A stretch of DNA of 64,000 bases from Phlebotomus papatasi (taxonomy: Eukaryota > Arthropoda > Insecta > Diptera > Psychodidae): contig NC_077222.1 of assembly GCF_024763615.1 (NCBI RefSeq), forward strand, positions 71,672,001 through 71,736,000, given 5' to 3'. The translations under genes and the position numbers were made by a program. Below, in pieces: positions 1-11,927 of the stretch. Each line of letters opens with the position of its first letter. Position 1 is the stretch's first letter. The notes beneath the pieces were generated by a model. That model was given only the letters and a program-made list of their open reading frames with translations. It was not told where the DNA came from and searched no databases.

Positions 1-99
1 AATGATCATGGTACGATTAAAGTTTGTGAAAATGTACAAACTTTTACGAACTTTTGTGTGAACTATACGATTTACGAGTATTTCGTAAGCCCCCAGCAG
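1..99. repeat. Right end of a TACGAA-rich fold-back repeat (family G)
   Basis: Rich in alternating TTTACGAAC / GTTCGTAAA-like words. Read in reverse it ends with the same terminal segment (CTTACGAAA...TCGTAAATCGTAT) that begins the copies at 3767 and 22445. The window edge cuts it on the left. A related tail, CACAAACATTTAC...TTTTACGAAATATTTTT, continues to about 150 and recurs at 25500. Confidence 0.5.
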
Positions 100-658
100 G
101 AATTCACAAACATTTACAAACAATTTTACGAAATATTTTTCTGTGTCTGCAAAATTTCACATTGTACTGCCACTTTTGTCCATTTTCTGTTATTTTCATA
201 ACCTTACAGACTACTGTTTGAAAATATTCACTAGAATTACAAAAAAAGGACAAGAATAAAGTGTATAGATATCCTGGATATTTGTTAAAGGGATCAAGAT
301 TGAAACTTATATATTTGTAGTTTTTAATAGGTTAGAAAATGAAATAAAGAACTTTAAGAAGTTTACCAGTGATTACGCCTGATTTAAGCAATCATTCAAT
401 TGACTTCGCATACTAAATTTAATTCATATAAATGACTTTAAAATTCTTAAAAATATCTCGGTTTAAACCTATTTGAATGCCTGAGATGACGCTTTTAAAG
501 AAAACTAAACAGTGAGAATTTCATGTTTTGAAGGAAACAATTTGTTAAAATTGGCGAAATAATGGGGAAATACTTTTAAGCGATTACCGCTTTATCGCCA
601 TGTCAAAGCAAACTTTTATGCTTAAAAAACATAAATGTAGTGATTCTACGCATTTATA
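100..658. other. Noncoding AT-rich DNA, nothing recognised
   Basis: No exon, tRNA or clear repeat boundary was seen apart from the tail of the preceding family G repeat (to about 150). It lies upstream of the first visible Kdm3 exon, so it is probably intronic. Confidence 0.4.
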
Positions 659-913
659 CAATGAGAAAAAAAGAGGGTGCGATTAAATTTTTTTCCTCAG
701 AACTTTAACACTTTTTAGGTGTAAAAATATATCAACATTTTTTAATGTTAATTTTACACCTTTTTAAGGGTAAAATTGACATGAAAAGGGGTAACTTTAA
801 CCCCTAATACACCTAAAAAGAGTAATATTTACACCGATTTAAGATCAATACCTGCAGGATAAAATTACATTTCCGGAAAGTTATTTTAACTTTTTCGGAT
901 TTCTCTCACAGTG
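659..913 (+). mobile_element. CACTGAG MITE, copy 1
   Basis: About 255 bp. One end is CAATGAGAAAAAAAGAGGG and the other TTTCGGATTTCTCTCACAGTG. It contains the palindromic core TTTTTAATGTTAATTTTACACC, split by AAGGG, and the CACCTAAAAAG motif. It aligns along its whole length with copies at 2889, 16469, 39406 (inverted) and 55707 (inverted), which defines the family without a database. Confidence 0.8.
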
Positions 914-2503
914 CATAAATAAGGATTAATAATCTGATTTTTTTGTGTGGCCTTTGTGCATTTTTAAGGTTTCTTTGAAATATTCACTTCAACAAAATAA
1001 TGAGTTTAGTGTTTTTAAAAATATTTAAATATTTAAAATTTGAAATTTTCGACAAATAAACTAATTCATTACGTTTCATTGAGGACAACAATTAAAAATA
1101 ATTATTATTTGTATAATATCATAATTGAAAATAAACTATTTAACTGAAAGTGGCAAATACCTTAAAAAATTATTTAATTTAAAATTGTATCAATCAGTTG
1201 TTATTTTCTTGTAGCAACACAAAATTCAATTTTCTGGCAAATTGATCATGAACACGTTTATACTTTTTTATTTGGTATTGTGTTCCTCTTTCAACCTTGA
1301 TGAGTTTTTACTGTTGAAGAATTGCTTTCCATTAAGGCATTTCACGCTATTTTTGTACATAATATAAAAGGGCACCTAAATTTGTATACGTAAAGTGTAT
1401 CTTCATTGTGTTAAAAAGTATTACACAAAGGCAACTCTTAATGTCTTGAAACGTGATGTGATTTAATTTTTTTTCGTGTGTCCTAAAATTTTATTCTCAA
1501 TTTAAAGCAGAATTTTATTTGTATTTCAATGTTAAATATTGCAAAATTATTGCACAATAGCGCTACATATCTCTCACACGTTCTTCTCTTTCTGCTTTTT
1601 TTTATTATGAAGAAAGTTGAATGAGTTTAAACGGTTTCGCGAAGACACAAAAAAATAAATGAGGTGAAACTTCGCATTATTTTCATTTTGAATAACATTC
1701 TTTTTTGCCTTTTATGTAATATGTATGTATTACTTGTTTGTGATTTTGCATCAGTTTAATTAAACAATACGATACAAATTTACATAATTGCAATTACGCA
1801 TTTGAAATGTACATATTCCTGAATGTAGAAAATCTTGTCAATAAAATATTTAAAATAAATTAATTAGAAAGAAAAATGAATTAGAGAATTGAAAAAGGAA
1901 TGGAAATGTGGAACAAATTTTAAAAGTATTTTTAAAAATTACTTACATTTGGTATCACAAAAAATATCGTATCGTGCTCATCCATTTGAATAACTTGTAA
2001 AGTTTTTTTTTCTAAATACTTTATTATTCTTCAACGTTTTCTAGGTTATCACGCACATAAATCTGTTCGAAAAGGAGCTTGAAACAATTAAAGCCTGATC
2101 ACTCTAGTAGACAGTGCCCTGTATTCTAACGCGCTCTTTTCGAATATTGCATTTCTTCTTTCTTTCTTATTAAAGCAAAAAATTGTACCGCTATGATTGA
2201 TTGAAAATAGTTAATAGTTATTAAGAATTTTACCTTTCGGAAAAAATAATTGCAATATTCGAAAGCTGGAATTCTAAGGTTCGAAAGCAGATCCCTTTCC
2301 TCTGAATTTAATTTCTGATAAAAGTGCAATTATCGGTTCATAACTAATTCTAAATAATTAGAATCGGATAGGGAAATATTTTACAAATCAAAAACTAATG
2401 GAATGAAATAGATTTTTTGCTATATAGAATAAGGTCGGGATTTAATAAGAGAATCGAAGATTTTATAATAATAATAATAATACTTGCATCATAGAGCGAT
2501 ATA

Positions 2504-2556
2504 GGACACTTGCATCATAAAGCGAGTGCTTTACCACTTGACCCATTGAGTGCCCC
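2504..2556 (-). repeat. tRNA-like head (D arm plus anticodon arm), degraded
   Basis: The minus strand reads CAAGTGGTAAAGCACTCGC followed by TTTATGATGCAAGTGTCC. This closely follows the A box / D arm and anticodon arm of an alanine-type tRNA. No T arm or B box follows, so it is not a functional tRNA gene. A partial duplicate of the ACTTGCATCAT segment lies just upstream, next to an (AAT)n tract. Best read as the relic of a tRNA-derived SINE. Confidence 0.4.
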
Positions 2557-2569
2557 AAGACCTTCACAG

Positions 2570-2770
2570 CTTGAGTATAAAACGGTCAAAACTGAGTACA
2601 AAATCCGCATTGCGGAAGCATAAAATAGTAAAACTTGTGCATAAAACCCGCACAACTTCAGCATAAAGCACAATAATTTGCATGTAAAACCAGTGCAGAT
2701 GCAAAATAAAACGATCTAAGATAGTACTACCAAAACGCGTAAGACTTTAGTAGAATAAAATAAACATTGT
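2570..2770. repeat. Degenerate ~22-bp tandem repeat
   Basis: About seven units start with an RCATAAAAC/AGTATAAAAC-like word at a period of 21-22 bp, followed by variable sequence (CCGCACAACTTCA in the clearest unit). It is directly adjacent to the tRNA-like segment. Not a CRISPR: there is no conserved long repeat and the context is eukaryotic. Confidence 0.5.
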
Positions 2771-2888
2771 GTTTAGGGAAAAAATTGTAATATTCGAAAA
2801 CAAGGCACTTTCCTCTAAATAAATTCCGAGATGGAACTAAAATTATCGGTTCATAACTGGTTTAGAATAGTTAGAATTCGAGAAATAA

Positions 2889-3152
2889 CACTGAGAAAAA
2901 AAAGAGGGTGCGATTAACATTTTTTCCTCATAACATTAACACTTTTTAGGTGTAAAAATATATCAACATTTTTTAATGTTAATTTTACACCTTTTTAAGG
3001 GTAAAAGGGGTAAAATTAACATGAAAAAAGGATAACTTTAACCCCTAATACACCTAAAAAGGGTATTATTTACACCGATTTCGGATCAATACTGCAGGGT
3101 AAAATTAACATTTCCGGAATGTTATTTTAACTTTTTCGGATTTCTCTCAGTG
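2889..3152 (+). mobile_element. CACTGAG MITE, copy 2
   Basis: 264 bp, from CACTGAGAAAAAAAAGAGGG to TTTCGGATTTCTCTCAGTG. Same orientation and order of internal motifs as copy 1. It carries a small extra AAAAGGGGT duplication in the centre. Confidence 0.85.
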
Positions 3153-3766
3153 AAGGTAACAAAAATAAAAAAAAGAACTTTTGCTTTGGAAAAAAATTGT
3201 GATATTCGAAAGCTGGAGTTCGAAAATTCGCAGGACGAATACTTTTCTTTAAATTTAATATCTAATAAAAATACAATATTGGTGCTTAACTGATTTTAAA
3301 TAATTTGAATCGGTTGGAGAAACAATCAAGGAACCCAAGACCTCAATAGAATATAATAGATTTTTTGCTTTGGAAAAAATAATTACAATATCGGAAAATA
3401 TTAAAGGAATATGATCTTTGATATGAATGAAAATTTATCCATATAATATTAAAAAAAACGATTCAATATGGATATATTCTTTAACTTTGCTAACCAGTTA
3501 CAAAGAAAGATTCATGGTCATTAGCGTATATGATCCAAATATTTACATAAAGAACGTCTAAAACATAATAGAAAATATATGAATGCGTTTTCGAAATGGC
3601 GTAAAATATGATTTTGGCGGGATTAGAGGGGATAGAGGCCAGTTCTTTTATTAAATTGATTGTTTCACTAAATATTTTATACAGAAGTTTTGTTTTTGAG
3701 TTTTTTAAAATAATAATTAACATTTGAGGATTATTATCTACACATGAAAAAATATTATTGAGTTCC

Positions 3767-4068
3767 CACTAGGGACTTACGAAATGATCGTATATCGTAT
3801 AATCCACAAACAAGTTTGTAAATGTTTGTAATTTTTTCACAATTTGTAACATGATCAAGCATTTCCATTATTTTACGAACATTTGTCCGTAAATGTTCGT
3901 AACAAAAAAAGTTCGTAAAATTTTGTCATTTGTTCGTAAAGTTTTGTCAGACGAACAAAAATGTACGAACAAATTTCTGTAAAAGTACAATAATGCTCAT
4001 CAAGAGTTCACGTTACGAACAATATTTGTGAAAAAGTACAAACCTTTACGACCTTTTTCACAAACATT
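3767..4068. repeat. TACGAA-rich fold-back repeat (family G), second copy
   Basis: Begins CACTAGGGACTTACGAAATG and is made of alternating TTTGTTCGTAAA / TTTACGAACA words, so the strand can fold repeatedly on itself. It ends abruptly where the TAGGGTA element starts at 4069, suggesting insertion of one into the other. Confidence 0.55.
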
Positions 4069-4938
4069 TAGGGTATATGTCCTAATTCAAAATCATTTCC
4101 AGACGCTTTAACTTTGACAGAAAAATCAACACATTAAGTTCATATTTTTTTTCTGAAGAGAATTACATAAATTTGCTCCTTCACTCTTCTAGAATGTTAC
4201 TGTTTAGTGAAAATTCTTTAGATATATTTTGAAAACTTCTTAAATACAAGAAAAATACGTGAGTGTAAAATGCTTCTATTGGAAACAAATTAATCCAAAT
4301 GGAGACAAGGGAAAGTTTCTAATTGGAGACAAACAGTGTAAGTAAAACCGCGACGAAAGGCTTCCAAAACCTTGTTGAGTTGCTCCTGAGTGCAGGATTT
4401 GTTCTTATTCCTTGTCTTTTCTCCTTTCCCATCTAAAACAATAAGAAAATCTCTCCCAAAAAATCATATTTCCGGCGTTTCCTATTGAAGCATTTGCAGA
4501 CACTTCAGAAAAACCCTTTTTGTTCACGAAATAGGTAATTATTTCATTTGAAAACTTCACGTACCGTTAGCAATAAAGATTAGCACTTAATTTAACTAAA
4601 ATTAGTCAGAAATATGACATAAATGTTAAACAAAATGAATTAACAACAGTCACCTTATTGTGTTTTTCATTGGAAAACATGCTCGATCGATGAAAAATTC
4701 GATGGTGAAAAGGTACACTTTTAATTATTCTGAGAAATTAACAAATTAAAATTTGTGAATATGAATGGATTTTCGCTTTATTTGGAACAAAATTAACTAA
4801 ATAATGAAACTGAGGTATAAAAAACATATAAATATAGTAATTTAGTACTGTATTTATCATGAAAACAGTGAAGTTTCCATTTGGAGTAGCGAAAAATTTC
4901 CATTTGGAACAGGTTTTGAATTAGCTTAATTTACCCTA
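4069..4938 (+). mobile_element. TAGGGTAAAT non-autonomous DNA element, copy 1
   Basis: 870 bp. It opens with TAGGGTATATGTCCTAATTC and closes with GAATTAGCTTAATTTACCCTA, an imperfect terminal inverted repeat of about 26 bp that starts and ends in TA. It is about 90% similar by eye to 17510-18367 in the same orientation. No transposase reading frame is visible. Confidence 0.75.
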
Positions 4939-5081
4939 CGAATAATTTTACAAAATTTTTTATCTGTGTAAACTTTTGCAATTCTAAACCTAAGCTTTAA
5001 TGTTTGACGTTAGAGCTCGTTCAATGTGTTTTATAAATCACAAATTCCTTTGTCTCAATCCTTTGTAATGTTTCTTTGCAG

Positions 5082-8000
5082 CATATGCATTCAGCATGGA
5101 CGTTGAACACCCTCCCGCCACAGAATCCAGTGCCACATTTATCCCATATCAGTATACCTGCGCATATGGTGCCCACGGTTGGTGGCATCCAGACGTCGGT
5201 GGGTGGTCAGGCGGTGGGTGGGGGTGCAAGTGTAGTGGCTGGAAATTCAAGCAGTGTTGGTGCTAGTGGAGGAAGTAGTGGCGGTGGAAATAGTGATCCG
5301 AGTCAGGAGGACAAACGCCGAAGAATGGCGGAACATGAAAGGCTCGTGGCTGCTGCAGCAGACCGGGATAGTAGAGAGCGAGAAAGAGAGCGTGAGCGAG
5401 AAAAGGAACTGGAGCGCTTGCGGCAACAGGAGCAACAGAGGGCATACTACCTGCAGTCTGGGGTGAGCTTTTGATGAGATATATTTTACTCACAGAGTTT
5501 TAACTTGAGAAGAAAGAGTCAAGTGTTGATTTTTCACTTTGACTATATTTTTCAGCCTCAAGGGGATTTCATTTAATATTTGCACTTGACTTTTGTAAAA
5601 CAAAGGAGAAGTTTTCATTAAAGTTGTTATCATAGTTTATTTACCGTACATAAGAAAAAATATAATTTATAGAGAAGACAAATTAACTGATTTTGAACTT
5701 TTCTAGGTTCAGCGAGCACAGACGAAAAGTGCAAGTGACTATCACCGCGGAATCTCAATTGCACCACCACCCAAAACGAGACGAGAAGAGGAAAAGCCAA
5801 GTCCCATGAAGGATCTCAATACACATCAACCATTTACACTCTACAGTGGCTTTCCTGCTTATCCTCCGTCGGCATTTCAGAAGGACATTAAGGTTAGTTA
5901 ATTTTCTTTTCTATACATTTTTCTTGACATAGGGTAAGTGTGCCAAATTCCGGCCAGCTTGCAATTTCGGCCACCTTTTTTGTTCCTCGAATTTCCATGA
6001 ACTTTTAGATTTTACGTACTCTAAAGATTATAGAATGCAAAAGAATAACAAAAAATGTATCTTCGACAAACGAGATGACTTGAAAAAGATATTAAAAGAA
6101 TTCCCGAAGGACAAGGAACTATGAGAATGAAGGTGGCCGAAATAAGGCACCAAAGCTATGTCTATATTTTTATTCATTTTAAAATGTTTTAAGAATGATT
6201 TTAGAGTAAATAAAGACGGTAAACTCTTTACAAGGTTCCAAGCAACACTCTTTCAGAAGAAAGAATAAAAAAAATCAATTTGAATTTAAAATATTACATT
6301 TCAAACTTGAGACTTTGTCGCTTGCATGCAACTATGCCGAAATTTGGCACACTTATCCTACAAAATCAATTCACTGATATTCAACAACATGAAATGATAT
6401 TATCAACTAATAGTGTGTTATGAAATTATCTGAGTTAAATTGATTGCAATAAATTCAGTGTGCAGTCATCTCATGTCATTTAGTAAGAGATTTATTGTTA
6501 AATTAACACGTAGAAGGATTTATTGCAAAATTGTTCTAATGGCGTGTATATTATGGTGTTTGAATGAACTTGAAGTGGAGAGAGAGATTGTATTTATTAT
6601 AAGAAAATAATTTATGTGTCTCAGATATTTCTATCTTTTTGCAACATTCTACTAAGCTTGCAAAATCGTCCATTATATACATGCTTACAAAATCATGCTG
6701 ATTCATTAGACTTGGTGACAAGTTTTTTTCCATATTTTTTTTCTCTTCGTGTAACGATAGAGTGAATAAATATGTAAGAATAAAATGCAGAAATAGGCAG
6801 AATTTTGCTGATACATATTTTTTTTCTTCCCGTAATGAAATTTGATAACGCTAGCTAAAAGTATCGGATTTTATGAATTTTCTGTCTTTCATTCTCTCTC
6901 TCTCTGTCTGTCAATATCTCATCCTCTTTAAATGCAAAAGTTATGAATACGATTAGAAATATGAGAATTTGATTTAGAAGAAAGTTTCAGTTTAAATAAT
7001 TTTGAAAGTTTTATGTTCCTGGAAATCTAATATAAACAATGTATTATAAAAGGGACAAGATTGTTATTGAAAAGCTTCCATAACTGGGAAATAGGAGTAA
7101 TATTTTGTAAAACTATTTCAAGTTTGTCTTTAGGACTTTCGAGTTGAGATACTCAATATCATTGTTTTTATTTAAAAAAAAAAACAGTATAGAATGAGTA
7201 AAAAGGATTGGCTTTGTAAAGCGGTAGCAGCTTTGCAATATGCTCGAAATCTTAACTCTGAAGAATCACGATCACAATTTTAAACTATTCGCAAAGTTCC
7301 TTTACAAAATTATCGATGATCGATACATTGCCGATTTAACCAGTAATTTAAATAGGTTAATAAACGGTTCGGACTTATTAAGAAAGAATTTTACAATCTT
7401 TCCAACGGACACAAACTTCTATCAATTGATTGACCAATTCATTGTTAGAAGAAATTAAAGGTTTTCACTTTATAACAGATTCATAAACAGTTAATAAACC
7501 AATTGAAACCGGTTAGGACTCATTAAAGATTTTAAGACCTTTCTGACGAACGGAAATCTGTAGGGGAGATTAGGGCAAAAAGTCACAAAACGGATATTTT
7601 ATTTTTTACAAGCTACCCGAGCACCTCCAAAATTTCTAATTAGCACAGTTTTATAGGAAATTTACCGTTCTACAACTCTGTGAAAGTCATTTTCTTCAAT
7701 TTTGTAAGGAAATATATTTATCGAGCAGCTTTCGAAAAGGAAATTTTGTGATCATTCTCAAATATACTGGGGCAAATAGTATCAGGCATAAGATACTATC
7801 ACATTTTGATTCGCTTCATTACAGGCTTCCGTAAATTTGAAAAAATACAAAGAGGACATATTTTCATAGAAAATTTATTCATCTACACCTTTGTAAAACA
7901 CCGTTTTCTCTATCTGAACGAAAAAAGCGCAATTTAAGCTATTTTACAGAAAAAACACACAAAAGACTGCAAATCGTTTGACCAATGCAAACAACAAGCG

Positions 8001-11000
8001 GCGACATATAGCATTGACGTTTCTTTTCACCGTGGAACATCAGAAATTGTTTCGGATTTTCTGACTTTTTGCTCCATACGTTTTGTTACTTTTTACCCCA
8101 AGTGGTCATTTTTAATAAAAGGATTTCTGGAGATGACAATCTTTCTGAAATTCTAAAATAAATAGCGGCTTCATATTCAAAGAATCCAAATCATTTAGGA
8201 AATATTCACCAGTGCATCAATTTTGGAAAATAAAATGATATCTGCTGTAAGGAAATTATTTCAAAAACGGCTAAAAATTTCAATATTTTTTATTTTCTAA
8301 ATTCCTTGTTCGAATTCTAAGAAACTTACGACAGAAGGCTATCTGTGGAAAAGATTTTAAGTTGCTATCTTTTTTATCTTTGGTGATATTGAATTTTGAA
8401 ATTTTCGATTTGTGACTTTTGCCCTAGTCTCCCCTAGTTTAAAAAAATCATCTTTGCATTCAGCATTATATCTTCAAAAATACAGGGTGGCTGAAAAAAA
8501 ATGCAACAACTTTCAGAGCGCATAGCTGTCAAACCGCTGGTGACAGCGGTTTCATATTTTGCATAGTGGTAGTTCATTTTATTGGCTAAAAGTCTACAAA
8601 ACCATTTTCGATAATATTTTGTAAAACTTTTTTAAACTGTAATGGAACTCAAACGTGACAATTTAATATCGCTGTATTTTGCAAGAGATGCGGAAGTAAC
8701 TAATCTTTAGGGTTCTTCAAAACCCTGAATGTAATTAAACGTTCCGTTTTTCGAAGCATAACTTGGTAAAGGGATACTAGATGAATTTAAAAATGCTTTG
8801 GTGGAGGTCTAAAAAAATTACTTCATCGCTAGTCTACGTTCTTAAAGTGAAGAAGCAAATTGAACAAAATCTGCGTCACATCTGCAAACAAACGATCTCT
8901 GAGACGCATAGATTGCAATTAACCATGAAATAAATATTGTTAAAGGACCTCTATATGGTGCGGTGCCTTAAAAATCTTGAAAATGAAGAGACATCGTCGA
9001 CCCTCATAAAGAAGTTATGCTCGATCGACGAAGGAGTAAATTCGCTTGCACGGTCATTGTCAGTTCCAGAATTTCATTTTCTCTAATAAAAAAGATTTTC
9101 AATTGAGCAATTGATGTGCAAACAAAATGATTGTGTCTATCTGAAGGAAAGATCATACGATAATTTAAACGTTCTAATGACCACCGGAAGTCAAGGACCA
9201 CCTTATTTGAAGGTCTGGACTTCCTTGAAGACAAATTATCGCTTTCCACGGGGGTTTTTAGGCTATACTGTCAAAATGAATGGCAATGTGTTTCTGGAAA
9301 TTCTCCTGGAAGGAATATTGGAGTCGTGGATAAACAAAAATTTTAGTAAGAAGTGATGGAAGTTCGATCAAGACTCGACAACGTCGCATAACTCACACTT
9401 CGAACAAAATTTGGCTAAAAAAACGTTTCGCACTTTATTTTGGGAAAACAATAACCTCCACAATTATTGGATGCAAAATTGTTTGACTTGTCTAAAAGAG
9501 GCATTTTATTGGTCAAGGTTAGGACTAAAAAGTAGCAAAGTGTGGATGAGCTGAAGGCAGCCCTACCTCGTGAATAGCAGGACATTTAGAAGGTTGACAT
9601 TCGTGCAAACTCCGATGCGCTTCTGACAGACTTAAGACCATATTTAAGTCAAAATAAGATCGTATTGATCAAAACCGATAATATTCTAAAATTTTGATGT
9701 ATTTACTACTGTTTTGTCTTAATTTCAAAAAAGTTGAACAAAAAATGGGGATAATATAGCACTTTAGTTTGTTGCATTTTTTTCAGCCACCCTGTATACT
9801 TCAGATTCACTTCTTAATTTTTTTGTTGTGCATTCTTAAATTATCTATCAATTTGAGTAATAAATAATAGATTTTTGTGACCTTGTAATTAAGGATACCC
9901 CCTTAAGGTAGCACTACTAATTGGGACATAGAACAAAGTGATGCAACTATTCCATGAAAGAAATTAACAATTTTCGTCTAGACATTAAATTGAGTTAATC
10001 TCTTTGCAACAGATTAAATTGTTTATGTTATTTCTTTTAGAAACTTGTTCAAAATGAGTTATATGCCCCTGCAAATTTGAGTGAGCGATTAGAACAATTA
10101 ATACAGCATACCTTGAAATTTATTTCAGTATGTAGGCGTTTTGTTTTCTGCATCTTAAAATTCCAAGTAAAAGTTTTTATGATGGGAAAGATACTGTGTG
10201 TTGTTTATAATGTATATAATTTCTTTTCTTCGCATAATTTTGTACTGAAAGAAAAGTAGGAAACCGTCTAATGAATTATTTTGTTTTAAAAATTGTAATT
10301 GAGCAAAAATGGAAGAAATATTTTTATGAGAATTTCACGCTTGAGCATCATTTTTTGTTGGGTTTTTTTTTGTATATAACAATCTCACGCTTAGTTGATA
10401 CTTATATAGAATGGATGCTTTGAAAGATGATGAGGAATTTTATTTATTGTTATGTGATGCGAAGTGGGTAATATGAACCTTGTAAAATGTTGTTGAATCA
10501 GTGATTATTATTTTTTTTCTATGAGATTACCAATGTCATTTCTCTCGTAATTTTAATCGCATTCTTTTATCTCTCTGTCTTTGGGTTTTTTTTTTCTTAC
10601 TGAAATTATTTCTTTGCCTGCGTCGTCGGCAATATGTGTGGCATTTTGACATGACGATGCTTGTGGGAAATGTGTAGACAAAACAAGAAATGTCTCTGCC
10701 AGCACCACCACCTCTTATGTCTGATGTGAAACATTCGACGGGTGTTATTGTAAAGCACGACACGAATGCAATAAAGCAGTCGGCAATGCAAGTGGTGCAT
10801 ACACCCAAAGCCCAGCAGCAGACTCACTATAAGACTGTAACGGCTGGTGGAGTTCCAGTGTCTGCTGGTGCTACACCACACATTATGTATGACTATCGTG
10901 TGGCTCCACAGCATGGATCTCCTCACGATCGGTATAAGCAACAAACAGTGTCAGTGATGGCATCACCTCAGCAATCGACATTTGGGCAGGCGGTATCGGT

Positions 11001-11893
11001 GACGAAGCAGCAGCAACAGCAGCAACAACAACAACAACCACAATCGTCACAAGTGCAACAAGTTCAGCAGCCTCCTCAAGTGCAGCAACAGCAGCAGCAG
11101 CAGCAGCAGCAACAACAGTCTCAGCAACAACCACCTCCGCAGCAACCACACTATGTTCATGTGCAGAGTAAATCGAAGGTATCATCACCGGCACCATCGC
11201 ATATCTATGGGAAACCAAGTGGAGCTGGAATTGTGAGTGGTATTCCGGTGTGTCGACCGCAGGAGTCATCTGTACATGTTGTCTCTAAGGCATCATCACC
11301 AAGTCCATTCCATGCCCATATGTATGGTCCACCGACAGTTCCACCACCGCCAGCCCATTCATCACGATCAACCCTGTATGATGGACGAATGTTTACGGCG
11401 GCACCGGCTGTTAAGCAATCTATGCCAATGTCACTCCATGGAACATCACCACCGACTGCAGCAGCAGCACCACTTCCCATCTCCAGATCACCTGGAGTAA
11501 TGCTACCTGTGATTGCACAACAACATGCCAATAGTGTTCAAGTGGCTGCAGCCAATTCCTTTCAGACACAGCCGCTGGATCTCGGTGTGTCGGATCGGAG
11601 TCGTGACGATAGTAGTAAAGCGTCACCAAAGCGAAAGGGTGCACCAACGGGGAGTCCAATGCCGTGCGATGTGAAGAAGAAGAGAACTGAAATGCCACCA
11701 CAACCATCGCCAATAAAACATCATCATCATCAGCAGCATCAACAGCAGCAACAGCAACAACATTATTTGCAACATGTGCCACATCAACAGCCACCTCAAC
11801 ATTACATGTTGCCGCAGCAACCACAACAGCCGCAACAACAACAACAGCAACACCCGCATCAGCAAAATGTGCCACTGGCGCTCAATATGAATG

Positions 11894-11927
<34 letters not shown>

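Larger units (their letters stand above)
2219..3325. repeat. Three diverged copies of a ~150-bp segment
   Basis: Segments at about 2219-2380, 2770-2890 and 3170-3325 share the order TTTGGAAAAAATAATTG, ATATTCGAAAGCTGG, TTTCCTCTAAATTTAAT, then TTATCGGTTCATAACT and TAGAATCGG, with mismatches. The third is separated from the second by a CACTGAG MITE. Probably an old local duplication. No coding potential. Confidence 0.55.
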
